NCBI GenBank assembly: GCA_002428605.1
Contig: DIXH01000039.1
Coordinates: 45,562-54,700, forward strand
Reading direction: 5' to 3'
Length of the DNA stretch: 9,139 nucleotides
Origin: Clostridiaceae bacterium UBA6085
GTDB lineage: Bacteria > Bacillota > Clostridia > Clostridiales > Clostridiaceae
Shown here one piece after another: positions 1 through 6,386 of the stretch. The position numbers and the translations under genes are program-made. The notes beneath the pieces are model-generated. The model searched no databases. It saw nothing but the letters and a program-made list of their open reading frames with translations, and was not told the origin of the DNA. Positions within the stretch are counted from its first letter, which is position 1; every line of letters begins with the position of its first letter.

Positions 1-224
1 ATGAATTCAGGTCAGGTGCCGAGAAAGTGCTGAAGCTCTGTCTGGAATCGGGTGCAGCAAAGGCAATCCTCAAGGCAAGGAGCCCTTCCTGCGGCAAAGG
101 TACGGTCTATGACGGAACGTTTGGCGGAATATTAGTTGAAGGCAATGGAATAGCCTGTGAACTTCTTCAAGAAAACGGGATAGAAGTATATGATGAGAAT
201 GATTATTGGAGGATGATTATATGA
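1..224 (+). CDS. DUF523 family protein, C-terminal part (5' end outside window)
   Basis: The reading frame is open from base 3, so the gene begins before the window; 73 codons are visible. The fragment carries the DUF523 C-terminal signature: a segment beginning FRSGAEKVLKL, then AILKARSPSCG and the YDGTFGG turn, then a glycine-rich stretch and GIEVYDEND at the end. DUF523 proteins are small, cysteine-containing proteins of unknown biochemical role, common in Firmicutes and Proteobacteria, and the SPSCG cysteine is their most conserved residue. The stop codon overlaps the ATG of the next gene (ATGA), so the two are probably translated together. A GTG at 27 is internal to the conserved domain and is not a credible start. 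The family assignment is firm; the function is not known. Confidence 0.85.
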   Translation, partial: EFRSGAEKVLKLCLESGAAKAILKARSPSCGKGTVYDGTFGGILVEGNGIACELLQENGIEVYDENDYWRMII

Positions 225-1237
225 ATTTAAAGGAAGTATCGATAAAGGCAAAGGAACTTATGATGCCGCAGTGCAGGATGTGCCCTGAGTGCAACGGAGT
301 TGCATGCAGAGGTGAAGTCCCAGGCATGGGAGGTAAGGGCACAGGCTCATCATTCATGAACAACTACAACGAACTTAAGAAAATAACTCTCAACATGAAG
401 TCAATGCATGAAGTGAAGGAGCCTGATACAACAGCTGAGTTTTTCGGTATAAGGATGCCGTTCCCTGTTTTTCCAGCTCCAGTCACAGGAGTCGCTATAA
501 ATATGGGAAACAAGATGACTGAGAGAGAATATATAACCGGGCTTATCGAAGGCTCAAGGGACAGCGGAATAGTTCCGATGGTCGGGGATTCTGCCTTCAA
601 GTCATTCATCGAGGAGAACATATCAGTCCTCAAGGAAAAGAAGGTCAAAGGAATTGTTTTCATAAAACCATGGGACAACGAGGAGCTCCTGTCAAGGATC
701 GACCTTGCAATGGAGTCCGACCCCATTGCAATAGGAGTCGACATAGATTCCTGCGGTCTTGACACATTGAAGATGCATGGCCACAGGGTTGACCCAAAGA
801 CCCTTGATGACCTCAAGGAGATAAAGGCTGCCCTTACGGTACCATTCATAATAAAGGGCATCATGACTCCCTGTGAAGCTCTTCTTGCAGTCCAGGCAGG
901 TGCTGATGCCATTGTAGTGTCAAACCATGGCGGAAGGGTTCTCGACAGCACTCCGGCAACCTGCAGCGTACTAAGTGCCATTGCTGAGGTTGTCAAAGGG
1001 AAGACTGCCATTTTCGTCGATGGAGGTGTCAGGTCAGGCGTTGATGTATTCAAGATGCTCGCGCTTGGTGCAGACGGTGTGCTTATCGGAAGACCTTTCG
1101 CCCAGTATGCCATCGGTGGTGGCTCTGAAGGAGTTTCCCTATATGCGGAGAAGATACGTTCTGAGCTCAGGGGAGCGATGCTTCTTACAGGGTCAAAGGA
1201 CATCGCATCTATCCAGGAGTCATCTATAAACTACTAA
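221..1237 (+). CDS. FMN-dependent alpha-hydroxy-acid dehydrogenase/oxidase family protein
   Basis: A 338-residue TIM-barrel flavoenzyme of the FMN_dh family (lactate, glycolate and related 2-hydroxyacid oxidases/dehydrogenases). Visible motifs are the active-site SNHGGR (residues 234-239, catalytic His236 and substrate-binding Arg239), the flavin/phosphate-binding run DGGVRSGVDVFKMLALGADG (about 267-286) followed by IGRP, and IIKG (210-213) with the barrel lysine. The protein is shorter than the roughly 370 residues of classical glycolate oxidase. It carries an N-terminal cysteine group (C18, C21, C24, C29) followed by GEVPGMGGKG, which I recall as typical of the compact anaerobe subgroup. 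I chose ATG 221 because GGAGG at 208-212 lies 8 bases upstream; an in-frame ATG at 206 lacks such a site. It likely oxidises a 2-hydroxyacid in the cytoplasm. The substrate cannot be read from the sequence. Confidence 0.88.
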   Translation: MNLKEVSIKAKELMMPQCRMCPECNGVACRGEVPGMGGKGTGSSFMNNYNELKKITLNMKSMHEVKEPDTTAEFFGIRMPFPVFPAPVTGVAINMGNKMTEREYITGLIEGSRDSGIVPMVGDSAFKSFIEENISVLKEKKVKGIVFIKPWDNEELLSRIDLAMESDPIAIGVDIDSCGLDTLKMHGHRVDPKTLDDLKEIKAALTVPFIIKGIMTPCEALLAVQAGADAIVVSNHGGRVLDSTPATCSVLSAIAEVVKGKTAIFVDGGVRSGVDVFKMLALGADGVLIGRPFAQYAIGGGSEGVSLYAEKIRSELRGAMLLTGSKDIASIQESSINY

Positions 1238-1254
1238 GACATATATGGTTTTAA

Positions 1255-1282
1255 TTCGCTTTTAACAATACTTATGTATAAT
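1255..1282 (+). promoter_or_regulatory. Possible promoter for the acyltransferase-DUF975 pair
   Basis: A perfect TATAAT at 1277-1282 lies 38 bases upstream of the ATG at 1320. The best -35 candidate is TTCGCT (1255-1260), 16 bases away, which is a poor match to TTGACA. No terminator hairpin is visible after the upstream gene, so read-through from it is also possible. Confidence 0.4.
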
Positions 1283-1319
1283 CTGAATGTAAGCATATGA
1301 AACTTCGGAGGGCGAAACA

Positions 1320-2222
1320 ATGAGAACCATGTCCGAAATAATCAAATTCACTAAAGGTCAGAACATCAGGACTGCCGTCGCCTGTGCAGGCGACAGGGAA
1401 GTGCTTGAAGCCATGCTGAGTGCTGCTTCAGAAAAATTAGTTGAGCCGATCCTATATGGTGATGAGAAGAAAATCATGGACATCCTGGCTGACATCGGAT
1501 CATCTGCAAATAACTTCGAAATAGTGCATTGCAGTACTGATGAGGAGGCCTGTAAGGCAGCCTGCAGGGCTGTCAGCGAAGGCCGTGCAGCCATACTCAT
1601 GAAGGGCTTCGTTGATACGAAGGTTATTCTTAAGGCGGTCCTCAATGAAGGGCTCGTCAAGGATGGCGGACTACTCTCCCATGTCATGACCTTCGAGTTC
1701 AGGGACAGGAGCAAGCTCCTCATGGTTTCGGACGGTGGAGTCGTCATGTTCCCCGGGTTATCTGAAAAAAGCGTAATGATAAGGAATGCGAAGACCCTGG
1801 CAGACTCTTTGGGGATAAGCCCATTCAAGGTAGCCTGCCTCAGTGCAGTTGAGAAGGTGAACCCTAAGCTCCAGAGCACTCTTGACGGGCTGGCCCTGAA
1901 GGAAATGTCGGGAAAGCCAGGCTTTGAGGGCATAATAATAGAAGGGCCGATCTCCTTCGACCTTGCAGTATCTGAAGAAGCTGCAAAGATAAAGGGCTAT
2001 GTGAGCCCTGTGGCCGGAGACGCGGACCTGCTGCTTGTTCCTGACATGGAATCAGGGAATATCCTTTCAAAGTCAATGACATACCTGGCAGGAGGGGACA
2101 GCGCAGGGCTTGTCCTTGGTGCCAGGGTTCCGATAGTGCTCGTTTCCAGGGCTGACTCAAGCAGAGTGAAGCTCAATTCCATCGCATTCGCAGTTCTTGT
2201 GGCAAAAGAGGGGGAAGGTTAG
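1320..2222 (+). CDS. Phosphate acetyl/butyryltransferase family protein
   Basis: A 300-residue member of the PTA_PTB family, which transfers acyl groups between coenzyme A and phosphate (acyl-CoA + Pi to acyl phosphate + CoA). Recognisable blocks are LMKGFVDT (93-100), LSHVMTFE (119-126), SAVEKVNPK (175-183), IEGPISFD (207-214), LLVPDMESGNIL (238-249) and GARVPIVLVSRADSS (267-281). The length fits phosphate butyryltransferase better than the longer Pta forms. ATG 1320 is preceded by GGAGGG at 1307-1312 with 7-base spacing; an ATG at 1329 is a less well placed alternative. Ptb genes usually sit next to a butyrate kinase gene, but here the neighbour is a DUF975 membrane protein, so whether the substrate is butyryl-, branched-chain acyl- or acetyl-CoA is open. 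The enzyme is cytoplasmic. Confidence 0.87.
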   Translation: MRTMSEIIKFTKGQNIRTAVACAGDREVLEAMLSAASEKLVEPILYGDEKKIMDILADIGSSANNFEIVHCSTDEEACKAACRAVSEGRAAILMKGFVDTKVILKAVLNEGLVKDGGLLSHVMTFEFRDRSKLLMVSDGGVVMFPGLSEKSVMIRNAKTLADSLGISPFKVACLSAVEKVNPKLQSTLDGLALKEMSGKPGFEGIIIEGPISFDLAVSEEAAKIKGYVSPVAGDADLLLVPDMESGNILSKSMTYLAGGDSAGLVLGARVPIVLVSRADSSRVKLNSIAFAVLVAKEGEG

Positions 2223-2223
2223 A

Positions 2224-2985
2224 ATGACCTGGGACAGAAAAGAGATGAAGATGAGGGCGAAGGCTTCGCTAAAGGGAATTTTCCTCATGGCTGGCATAGC
2301 TGCCCTCATATACATGGTACTCGCAGGCAAAAACTTCATTGATGTCGCTTCAACCTACAGCAGCGACTCGATCAACAGATCGATCGAAGTCGGCAACTTC
2401 AAGTGGGACTTCAATGTTGGAGAAGGTGTTCCAGGTGTTGTGGACAAGGATTTCAACTGGCTGCTAAGCCTACCATACCTTTGGCTTGGATCACTGGCAG
2501 GACTTGCAGGTCTTCTGATCTCCATTTTCGTTGGCGGACCCATCATAGTGGGGCTTTCAAGATATTTCCTCACAGTCTCAAGGAACAAGGACAGGGCTGA
2601 CCTTGGAGTATTGTTCTCCGTCTTCAGCGATGGAAGCTACATGAACATCGTATCGGCAATATTCATAACGAACCTGAAGATATTCCTCTGGACACTGCTC
2701 TTCATCATTCCCGGAATCATTAAGTCCTATGAATACTACTACGTGCCATGGATACTTGCTGAGAATCCTTCCATGAAGCAGAAGGACGCACAGGATCTGT
2801 CCTCAAGGATGACCTTCGGAAGCAAGGGAGCGATGCTTGTAACCGACCTTTCCTTTATAGGCTGGTACATGGTAAGCGCATTTGCCCTCGGATTCCTGGA
2901 CCCCTGGGTCAAGGCATACTCCACCGCAACCTTCACCGAAATATATGAGGTGGTTTCCACTCCACAGATTGGAACCCAGTACTAA
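2224..2985 (+). CDS. DUF975 family integral membrane protein
   Basis: A 253-residue polytopic membrane protein. Family hallmarks are an N-terminal basic helix (RKEMKMRAKASLKG, residues 5-18), the LLFIIPGIIKSYEYYYVPWI block (158-177) followed by LAENPSMKQKDA (178-189), SSRMTFGSKG, and LSFIGWYM (209-216). Hydrophobic segments lie at about 19-34, 83-112, 143-165 and 204-225. DUF975 proteins are common in Firmicutes and have no established function. A TTG at 2197 would add nine residues, but ATG 2224 follows the purine-rich GAGGGGGAAGG (2208-2218) and matches the family's N terminus. It begins one base after the stop of the acyltransferase gene, so the two are very likely co-transcribed. A palindromic terminator follows the stop codon. 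Confidence 0.85.
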   Translation: MTWDRKEMKMRAKASLKGIFLMAGIAALIYMVLAGKNFIDVASTYSSDSINRSIEVGNFKWDFNVGEGVPGVVDKDFNWLLSLPYLWLGSLAGLAGLLISIFVGGPIIVGLSRYFLTVSRNKDRADLGVLFSVFSDGSYMNIVSAIFITNLKIFLWTLLFIIPGIIKSYEYYYVPWILAENPSMKQKDAQDLSSRMTFGSKGAMLVTDLSFIGWYMVSAFALGFLDPWVKAYSTATFTEIYEVVSTPQIGTQY

Positions 2986-3004
2986 ATAAATATGAACTCA
3001 ATTT

Positions 3005-3037
3005 GGCCGTCTGTACAGACGGCCATTCTTGTTTGTT
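3005..3037 (+). terminator. Intrinsic terminator after DUF975 gene
   Basis: GGCCGTCTGTACAGACGGCC (3005-3024) is a perfect 20-base palindrome that folds as an 8-bp GC-rich stem with a GTAC loop. It is followed by the T-rich tract ATTCTTGTTTGTT and sits 20 bases after the DUF975 stop codon. Confidence 0.8.
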
Positions 3038-3081
3038 AATATCAGCCCAACATCATCTTCAATCACTTTATATTCACAGTA

Positions 3082-3108
3082 TTGCAATAAAATTGTTTAT
3101 GATATAAT
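3082..3108 (+). promoter_or_regulatory. Putative promoter upstream of lipoprotein remnant
   Basis: A perfect -10 box TATAAT (3103-3108) lies in AT-rich DNA after the terminator. The best -35 is TTGCAA (3082-3087), but its 15-base spacing is short. It would drive the decayed lipoprotein gene and possibly the intact lipoprotein gene further on. Confidence 0.5.
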
Positions 3109-3139
3109 CATATTAAATACTGATAAGACCGTGGGCCAT

Positions 3140-3586
3140 ATGAGAAAGCGCCATATGCTTCCTGCAGTGCTGATTTCATTTATTCCTTTAACGGCCTGCG
3201 TCAGCAAGCCTTTACCGGTAATGACAGAAGAGACGGCAGAGCTTCGGAACCTGCTCAGGTCGTCAAAGGACCCAAGTGCCTTGAACCTTTAAGTGTAGCC
3301 AGTCTGAATATCCAGACCCTCATCGATTTCGATGCTGAGACCCAGTACCTGCTTTATGATACTGAGTCCGGCATTGACGGATGGAGCCTTGAGATTTCCG
3401 GGAAAGATGGCAGGATGTCACAGATGACCTGTTCGTCCCATACTCAATAGGTGAAGTTGAGATAAACGGGATGAGGCTGTCATAGTCTAGGGCACCGGAA
3501 GTGACATGCATATATTCAAGCTTAGGAAGACTTCAGGAAACATTTGGAAGGTATCATTTCTTCCTAAACAGCAGGAATCAGCTTGA
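3140..3586 (+). pseudogene. Decayed lipoprotein gene, three frameshifts
   Basis: The first segment (3140-3292) begins with a lipoprotein signal peptide: charged MRKRHM, a hydrophobic core, and lipobox LTAC with Cys20. It stops after 50 residues. Protein-like sequence then continues in the other frames: frame 1 through PLSVASLNIQTLIDFDAETQ (3286-3345) to a TAG at 3448, frame 3 with WQDVTDDLFVPYSIGEVEI (3408-3464) to a TAG at 3483, and frame 2 with FKLRKTSGNIWKVSFLPKQQ (within 3491-3583) to TGA 3584-3586. The three shifts are all in the same direction, and together they restore the original frame, as three single-base losses would. Rejoined, the product would be a lipoprotein of about 150 residues of unknown family. 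No clear ribosome binding site precedes 3140. The exact break points cannot be fixed without an intact homologue, and sequencing error is a possible alternative. Confidence 0.65.
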
Positions 3587-3631
3587 TTAATGTAGACATG
3601 TTCAATATTCAGGAAAAAGGGGAGTGCTTAA

Positions 3632-4111
3632 GTGAAAAAGTTCCTTATAATGCTATTATCCATAACTATGACAATATCTTTATACGCATGCAGTGTTAGT
3701 GATAAAGAGAAAGCAGCAAGTATGTTCATTAGTTCATATTATGCTCAATACGAGAACAAGGAGGAAATTAAAGACCTCCTCAATTCGGCGAATCCTCCAG
3801 CCGAAATTGAAGCCTTCATCTCAGATAACTTCATAAATCAGCTTACTGAAAAAGGTAAGATTGCATTGATCTCCAACAGGATCCTACCGAAGTTCGATGT
3901 ACTTGAGTCCCAAATAACAAAGGCCGAAGCGGATGATTACAGTTTCAGCGAGGCAGATAATGAGATTGAGGGCACACTAAGGTTTTCTGCGAAAGTCTCC
4001 TTTAGATATGAGGATGGGAGCTCTTCTGAGAAGGTAGTCACTGGATTGATCAGGATCGAAAATGAAAATGGCAGGTATTTGGTGGATGGCTTCAAGTTTA
4101 TTGAGGATTAA
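3632..4111 (+). CDS. Small predicted lipoprotein of unknown function
   Basis: A 159-residue protein with a clear lipoprotein signal: MKK, a hydrophobic core at residues 4-18, and the lipobox LYAC with Cys20 as the lipidation site. It is therefore expected on the outer face of the cytoplasmic membrane. The mature part starts with a helical, charged stretch (FISSYYAQYENKEEIKDLL, about 33-51). It ends with alternating strands, including LRFSAKVSFRY (about 116-126), VVTGLIRIENENGRYLVDGF (about 135-154) and a terminal KFIED. This helix-then-sheet order resembles small NTF2-like or DUF4878-like lipoproteins, but I do not recognise a family. The start is GTG 3632, with GGGGAG at 3619-3624 and 7-base spacing. 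It follows the decayed lipoprotein gene, and a terminator follows it. Confidence 0.75.
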   Translation: MKKFLIMLLSITMTISLYACSVSDKEKAASMFISSYYAQYENKEEIKDLLNSANPPAEIEAFISDNFINQLTEKGKIALISNRILPKFDVLESQITKAEADDYSFSEADNEIEGTLRFSAKVSFRYEDGSSSEKVVTGLIRIENENGRYLVDGFKFIED

Positions 4112-4153
4112 CTACAATTCCTTGAAGCCCCACTCTTTACACGATCATATGGA

Positions 4154-4194
4154 TATCGGCAATCGGGATCATCCCTGATGCCGGTATTTTTTAT
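4154..4194 (+). terminator. Intrinsic terminator after lipoprotein gene
   Basis: A 15-position stem (4154-4168 with 4172-4186; two mismatches and two G-T wobbles) closes a TCA loop and is followed directly by six Ts (4187-4192). It lies about 40 bases after the lipoprotein stop codon. Confidence 0.8.
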
Positions 4195-4222
4195 TGACTT
4201 TGACCATAATAACTTTTATACT
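4194..4222 (+). promoter_or_regulatory. Promoter of the PadR-ferredoxin-cupin operon
   Basis: TTGACT (4194-4199) and TATACT (4217-4222) are separated by exactly 17 bases, the best sigma-A-like promoter in the window. The predicted start site, around 4229, falls inside the dyads described next. Confidence 0.75.
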
Positions 4223-4227
4223 ATATG

Positions 4228-4257
4228 CAATATGACTATATTGACTATGTACATAGT
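4228..4257. promoter_or_regulatory. Two adjacent dyads, likely PadR operator
   Basis: Two inverted repeats abut. CAATAT-GACT-ATATTG (4228-4243) is followed by the perfect 14-base palindrome ACTATGTACATAGT (4244-4257). They cover the predicted transcription start and the early leader, where a bound dimer would block initiation. PadR-family operators commonly contain ATGT/ACAT half-sites, and the second dyad has ATGTACAT at its centre. Autoregulation by the adjacent PadR protein is inferred from position and symmetry. Confidence 0.6.
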
Positions 4258-4276
4258 AAGATTCTGGAGGTAGCCG

Positions 4277-4666
4277 ATGAGTGATGAACACGGTCTGATT
4301 TTAAACAACAAAAGCCACAAAATGGAAAGGTTCCTGGAGGTATGTCTCCTGTTGCTTCTCTATAATGATGTAGGTTATGGGTATGGACTTGTCGAGGAGC
4401 TCTCATACTTCGGTTTTTCTGAAGAAGAACTGAATGTAAGCACACTTTACAGGACATTAAGGAACATGGAGAAGGAAAAGCTGGTAGAATCATTCTGGGA
4501 AGAAGGCGGGCAGGGCCCAAAGAGAAGAGTCTACAGGATATCTGAGTATGGAAAAGCAGAACTTGATCAGAGGATAAGGATCATGAGAATGAGGAAAGCA
4601 CGCATAGAAAGGCTTATCGGAAGATATGCTGAGCTTGGAATCGAAAAAATGGAGGATAACGAATGA
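4277..4666 (+). CDS. PadR family transcriptional regulator
   Basis: A 129-residue winged-helix protein. Family features are LEVCLLLLLYNDVGYGYGLVEEL (about 20-42; PadR's helix 1 plus the G-Y-G-Y turn), the recognition helix region VSTLYRTLRNMEKEKLVES (54-72), and the wing and following helix GPKRRVYRISEYGKAEL (80-96). A short C-terminal helix for dimerisation follows. PadR proteins are usually repressors released by small ligands, often phenolic acids or drugs; the ligand here is unknown. GGAGG at 4266-4270 supports ATG 4277 (6-base spacing). The stop overlaps the next ATG (ATGA), so it heads a translationally coupled operon with a membrane ferredoxin and a cupin. It probably controls its own promoter through the dyads at 4228-4257. 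Confidence 0.9.
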   Translation: MSDEHGLILNNKSHKMERFLEVCLLLLLYNDVGYGYGLVEELSYFGFSEEELNVSTLYRTLRNMEKEKLVESFWEEGGQGPKRRVYRISEYGKAELDQRIRIMRMRKARIERLIGRYAELGIEKMEDNE

Positions 4667-5334
4667 ATACAAAAAAGCTTAAGATCAATTTGATCAGGAT
4701 CGGTTTCCTAATATTATTCTTAGTCATAATGTCGAAGGGTACTCCAGTGCTGTGGTTAGGTATCTTCGGCGTCAGCCTTGTTGCCGCATTGTTCTTTGGC
4801 AGGATATTCTGCGGATGGATCTGTCCGATGAATACACTTATGATCGTTACCGAGTGGGTCGACAAGAAGCTCGGCATAAAGCTCAAAGGCACTCCCAAAG
4901 CGCTTGAGAGCGGCTGGCTGGGATGGGTCGTGCTTTTTGCCAGCGTTGCTTCAATGGCAGCACTTAAAAAGATTACCGGATTGAACATCCCTGTCCTTCT
5001 ATACCTGCTTGTGCTTTCAGTACTGGTAACATTAAGATACAAGCCGGAGGTCTTTCACAACAAGATTTGCCCTTTTGGGATATTGCAGGGCTTTGCAGGA
5101 AGGTTCGCTTTCTTTTCAAGAAGAGTTGACCAGGAAAAATGCATAGGCTGCAAGCTATGTGAGAAAGCATGCCCTTCACAGGCAATACTGGTATTGCCTC
5201 AGAACGGTAAAGCTGAAATCAACTCGATGCTTTGTCATCAGTGCTTTAATTGCGAGCTCGTATGCCCGAAGGATGCGATAGACTATGGCAAAAAGTTCAG
5301 GTATGAGGTTGGTGAAGTTAATGGAGATATTTGA
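4663..5334 (+). CDS. Membrane-anchored 4Fe-4S ferredoxin, NapH-like
   Basis: A 223-residue electron-transfer protein. Hydrophobic segments at about 10-23, 28-46, 86-102 and 108-124 anchor it in the membrane. Two short cysteine-proline motifs flank the second pair of segments: C50-x3-C54-P and C136-P, the pattern of NapH/NosR/RdxA-type membrane ferredoxins. The C-terminal domain has two complete [4Fe-4S] motifs: C160-x2-C163-x2-C166-x3-C170-P and C191-x2-C194-x2-C197-x3-C201-P. Such proteins pass electrons between a membrane pool and a redox partner. The partner is not evident here; the downstream cupin is the only co-operonic candidate. GGAGG at 4651-4655 sets ATG 4663. It overlaps both neighbours, so it belongs to the PadR-controlled operon. 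Confidence 0.88.
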   Translation: MNTKKLKINLIRIGFLILFLVIMSKGTPVLWLGIFGVSLVAALFFGRIFCGWICPMNTLMIVTEWVDKKLGIKLKGTPKALESGWLGWVVLFASVASMAALKKITGLNIPVLLYLLVLSVLVTLRYKPEVFHNKICPFGILQGFAGRFAFFSRRVDQEKCIGCKLCEKACPSQAILVLPQNGKAEINSMLCHQCFNCELVCPKDAIDYGKKFRYEVGEVNGDI

Positions 5335-5635
5335 CCTGATGAGCCTTGAAGCAGATGGTTATGAAAACAGACAGGCCAATGTATTCTTCCAGAATGACCT
5401 GTTCAAGACACGTGTTATAGTGCTGGAAGCCGGTGATAGTATTCCTGAGTGCCATATGGAAACCTACGTCATGTTCTATGTTGTAAAAGGCGAGGTATTG
5501 CTTCGAAAAAATGATGAAACCTCAGTCTTGAAGGAAAATCAGGTCTTCATTACCGAGCCTGCCATACTTTCAATGGAATCCAAAGATGGGGCAAGGCTTA
5601 TGGGAGTTCAGATAAGGACTCAGTATGATAAATGA
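5321..5635 (+). CDS. Small single-domain cupin protein
   Basis: A 104-residue beta-barrel protein of the cupin type: LEAGDSIPECHMETYVMFYV (35-54) followed by VKGEVLL (55-61) is cupin motif 1, and VLKENQVFITEP (69-80) with ESKDGARLMGVQI is motif 2. The metal-binding residues are sparse: only His45 and Glu47 remain of the usual H-x-H-x3/4-E set, and no clear second histidine is seen in motif 2. It may therefore bind a ligand rather than act as an enzyme. ATG 5321 lies within the last codons of the ferredoxin gene (14-base overlap). ATGs at 5303 and 5285 are in frame and would add 6 or 12 residues, and none has a strong ribosome binding site, so the start is uncertain. It is the third gene of the PadR operon. 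Confidence 0.75.
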   Translation: MEIFDLMSLEADGYENRQANVFFQNDLFKTRVIVLEAGDSIPECHMETYVMFYVVKGEVLLRKNDETSVLKENQVFITEPAILSMESKDGARLMGVQIRTQYDK

Positions 5636-5642
5636 ATACAGA

Positions 5643-5670
5643 TTACCGGGTACTGTCTTCGTGATACAAT
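5643..5670 (+). promoter_or_regulatory. Possible promoter of the AhpD-like gene
   Basis: An extended -10 element TGATACAAT (5662-5670) has TTACCG (5643-5648) 16 bases upstream as a weak -35. The gap between the cupin and the AhpD-like gene (108 bases) has no terminator hairpin, so read-through is also possible. Confidence 0.4.
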
Positions 5671-5743
5671 ATCAGGTATAGTAAACCTCACATTGATCAT
5701 CCAGTTCTTTGTTCTTTATGCCTGCCGGAAGGAGTCCGATAAC

Positions 5744-6367
5744 ATGTCACAGGAATTCTACAAAAAAATATACAGCCACAGTGAGTTCTACAGGTCATTG
5801 TATAAAGCCGTAAGAAGTGTCAGGCATCTTGCCTGGGCACGCAAAAAAGAGCTTCTGTCACAAAATGCGATTGAGCGAATAATGCTTGCAGTGACTGAGG
5901 TCAACGGCTGTGAAGTCTGTTCCTATGCCCATACCAAGATGGCGCTTGAAAAAGGGATGAGTGCCAAAGAGATAGGTGACCTGCTCTCAGGTAATGCCGA
6001 CAGCGTTCCTGAAGATGAAGCCATTGCTATCTTCTTCGCCCAGCATTATGCTGACAGCCGTGGCAATCCCACGGAAGAATCATGGCAGCGGCTAACTGCC
6101 CAATATGGTGATGCTGCCGCAAAAGGGATTTTAGGCGCTGCCCGCATAATGACTGCAGCCAATATACATGGAATAGCGCTAAGCGCCATGGCTCGCCGCC
6201 TAAAAGGGGATCCGGTTTCAAAAACAGGCCTGATTTATGAGGTCTCGATCATCCTGTCAATAATTCCCTACTTGCCTGCAGCTGTGGTACATGCAGCGCT
6301 TGCAGACCTTAGAAAGGTCCCCGTGCTGAACTTTAAGACCTCCACTATAAATGATTCAGCAATGTAG
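5744..6367 (+). CDS. Carboxymuconolactone decarboxylase / AhpD-like protein
   Basis: A 207-residue all-helical protein of the CMD/AhpD superfamily. The redox signature E52-x3-C56-x2-C59-x3-H63 matches the AhpD-type CxxC proton-relay site, followed by a helix typical of the family (ALEKGMSAKEI, 67-77). Members act as thiol peroxidase partners or disulfide reductases, or as decarboxylases when the cysteines are absent. The cysteines here favour a thiol-redox role in the cytoplasm. AAGGAG at 5729-5734 with 9-base spacing supports ATG 5744; an in-frame ATG at 5693 has no such site. Arginine is mostly CGN (7 of 11 codons by my count), whereas the flanking genes use mainly AGG, which hints at a different origin. 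The stop codon runs into the dyad that begins the following leader. Confidence 0.82.
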   Translation: MSQEFYKKIYSHSEFYRSLYKAVRSVRHLAWARKKELLSQNAIERIMLAVTEVNGCEVCSYAHTKMALEKGMSAKEIGDLLSGNADSVPEDEAIAIFFAQHYADSRGNPTEESWQRLTAQYGDAAAKGILGAARIMTAANIHGIALSAMARRLKGDPVSKTGLIYEVSIILSIIPYLPAAVVHAALADLRKVPVLNFKTSTINDSAM

Positions 6368-6384
6368 TTCACAAAAGAGTGAAC
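6367..6384. promoter_or_regulatory. Inverted repeat GTTCAC-N6-GTGAAC
   Basis: Perfect 6-base arms separated by AAAAGA overlap the stop codon of the AhpD-like gene. No T-tract follows, so it is not a terminator. It lies just upstream of a possible -35 box (6387-6392), so it may be a protein-binding operator or an RNA hairpin. Its right arm or left arm could also pair with GGTGAA at 6447-6452. Confidence 0.35.
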
Positions 6385-6386
6385 AG

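Noticed and set aside
364..1203. Long open frame on the minus strand, 279 codons
   Set aside because: It lies wholly within the FMN dehydrogenase gene, whose motifs are unambiguous; the minus-strand product shows no recognisable domain and no ribosome binding site.
3005..3024. Palindrome as a mobile-element end or operator
   Set aside because: Its position just after a stop codon, GC-rich stem and following T-rich tract are explained by an intrinsic terminator; no matching copy is seen elsewhere in the window.
3584..3611. TTGATT-N17-TATTCA as a promoter for the intact lipoprotein
   Set aside because: The -10 match is poor and it would place the transcript start on top of the ribosome binding site at 3619-3624.
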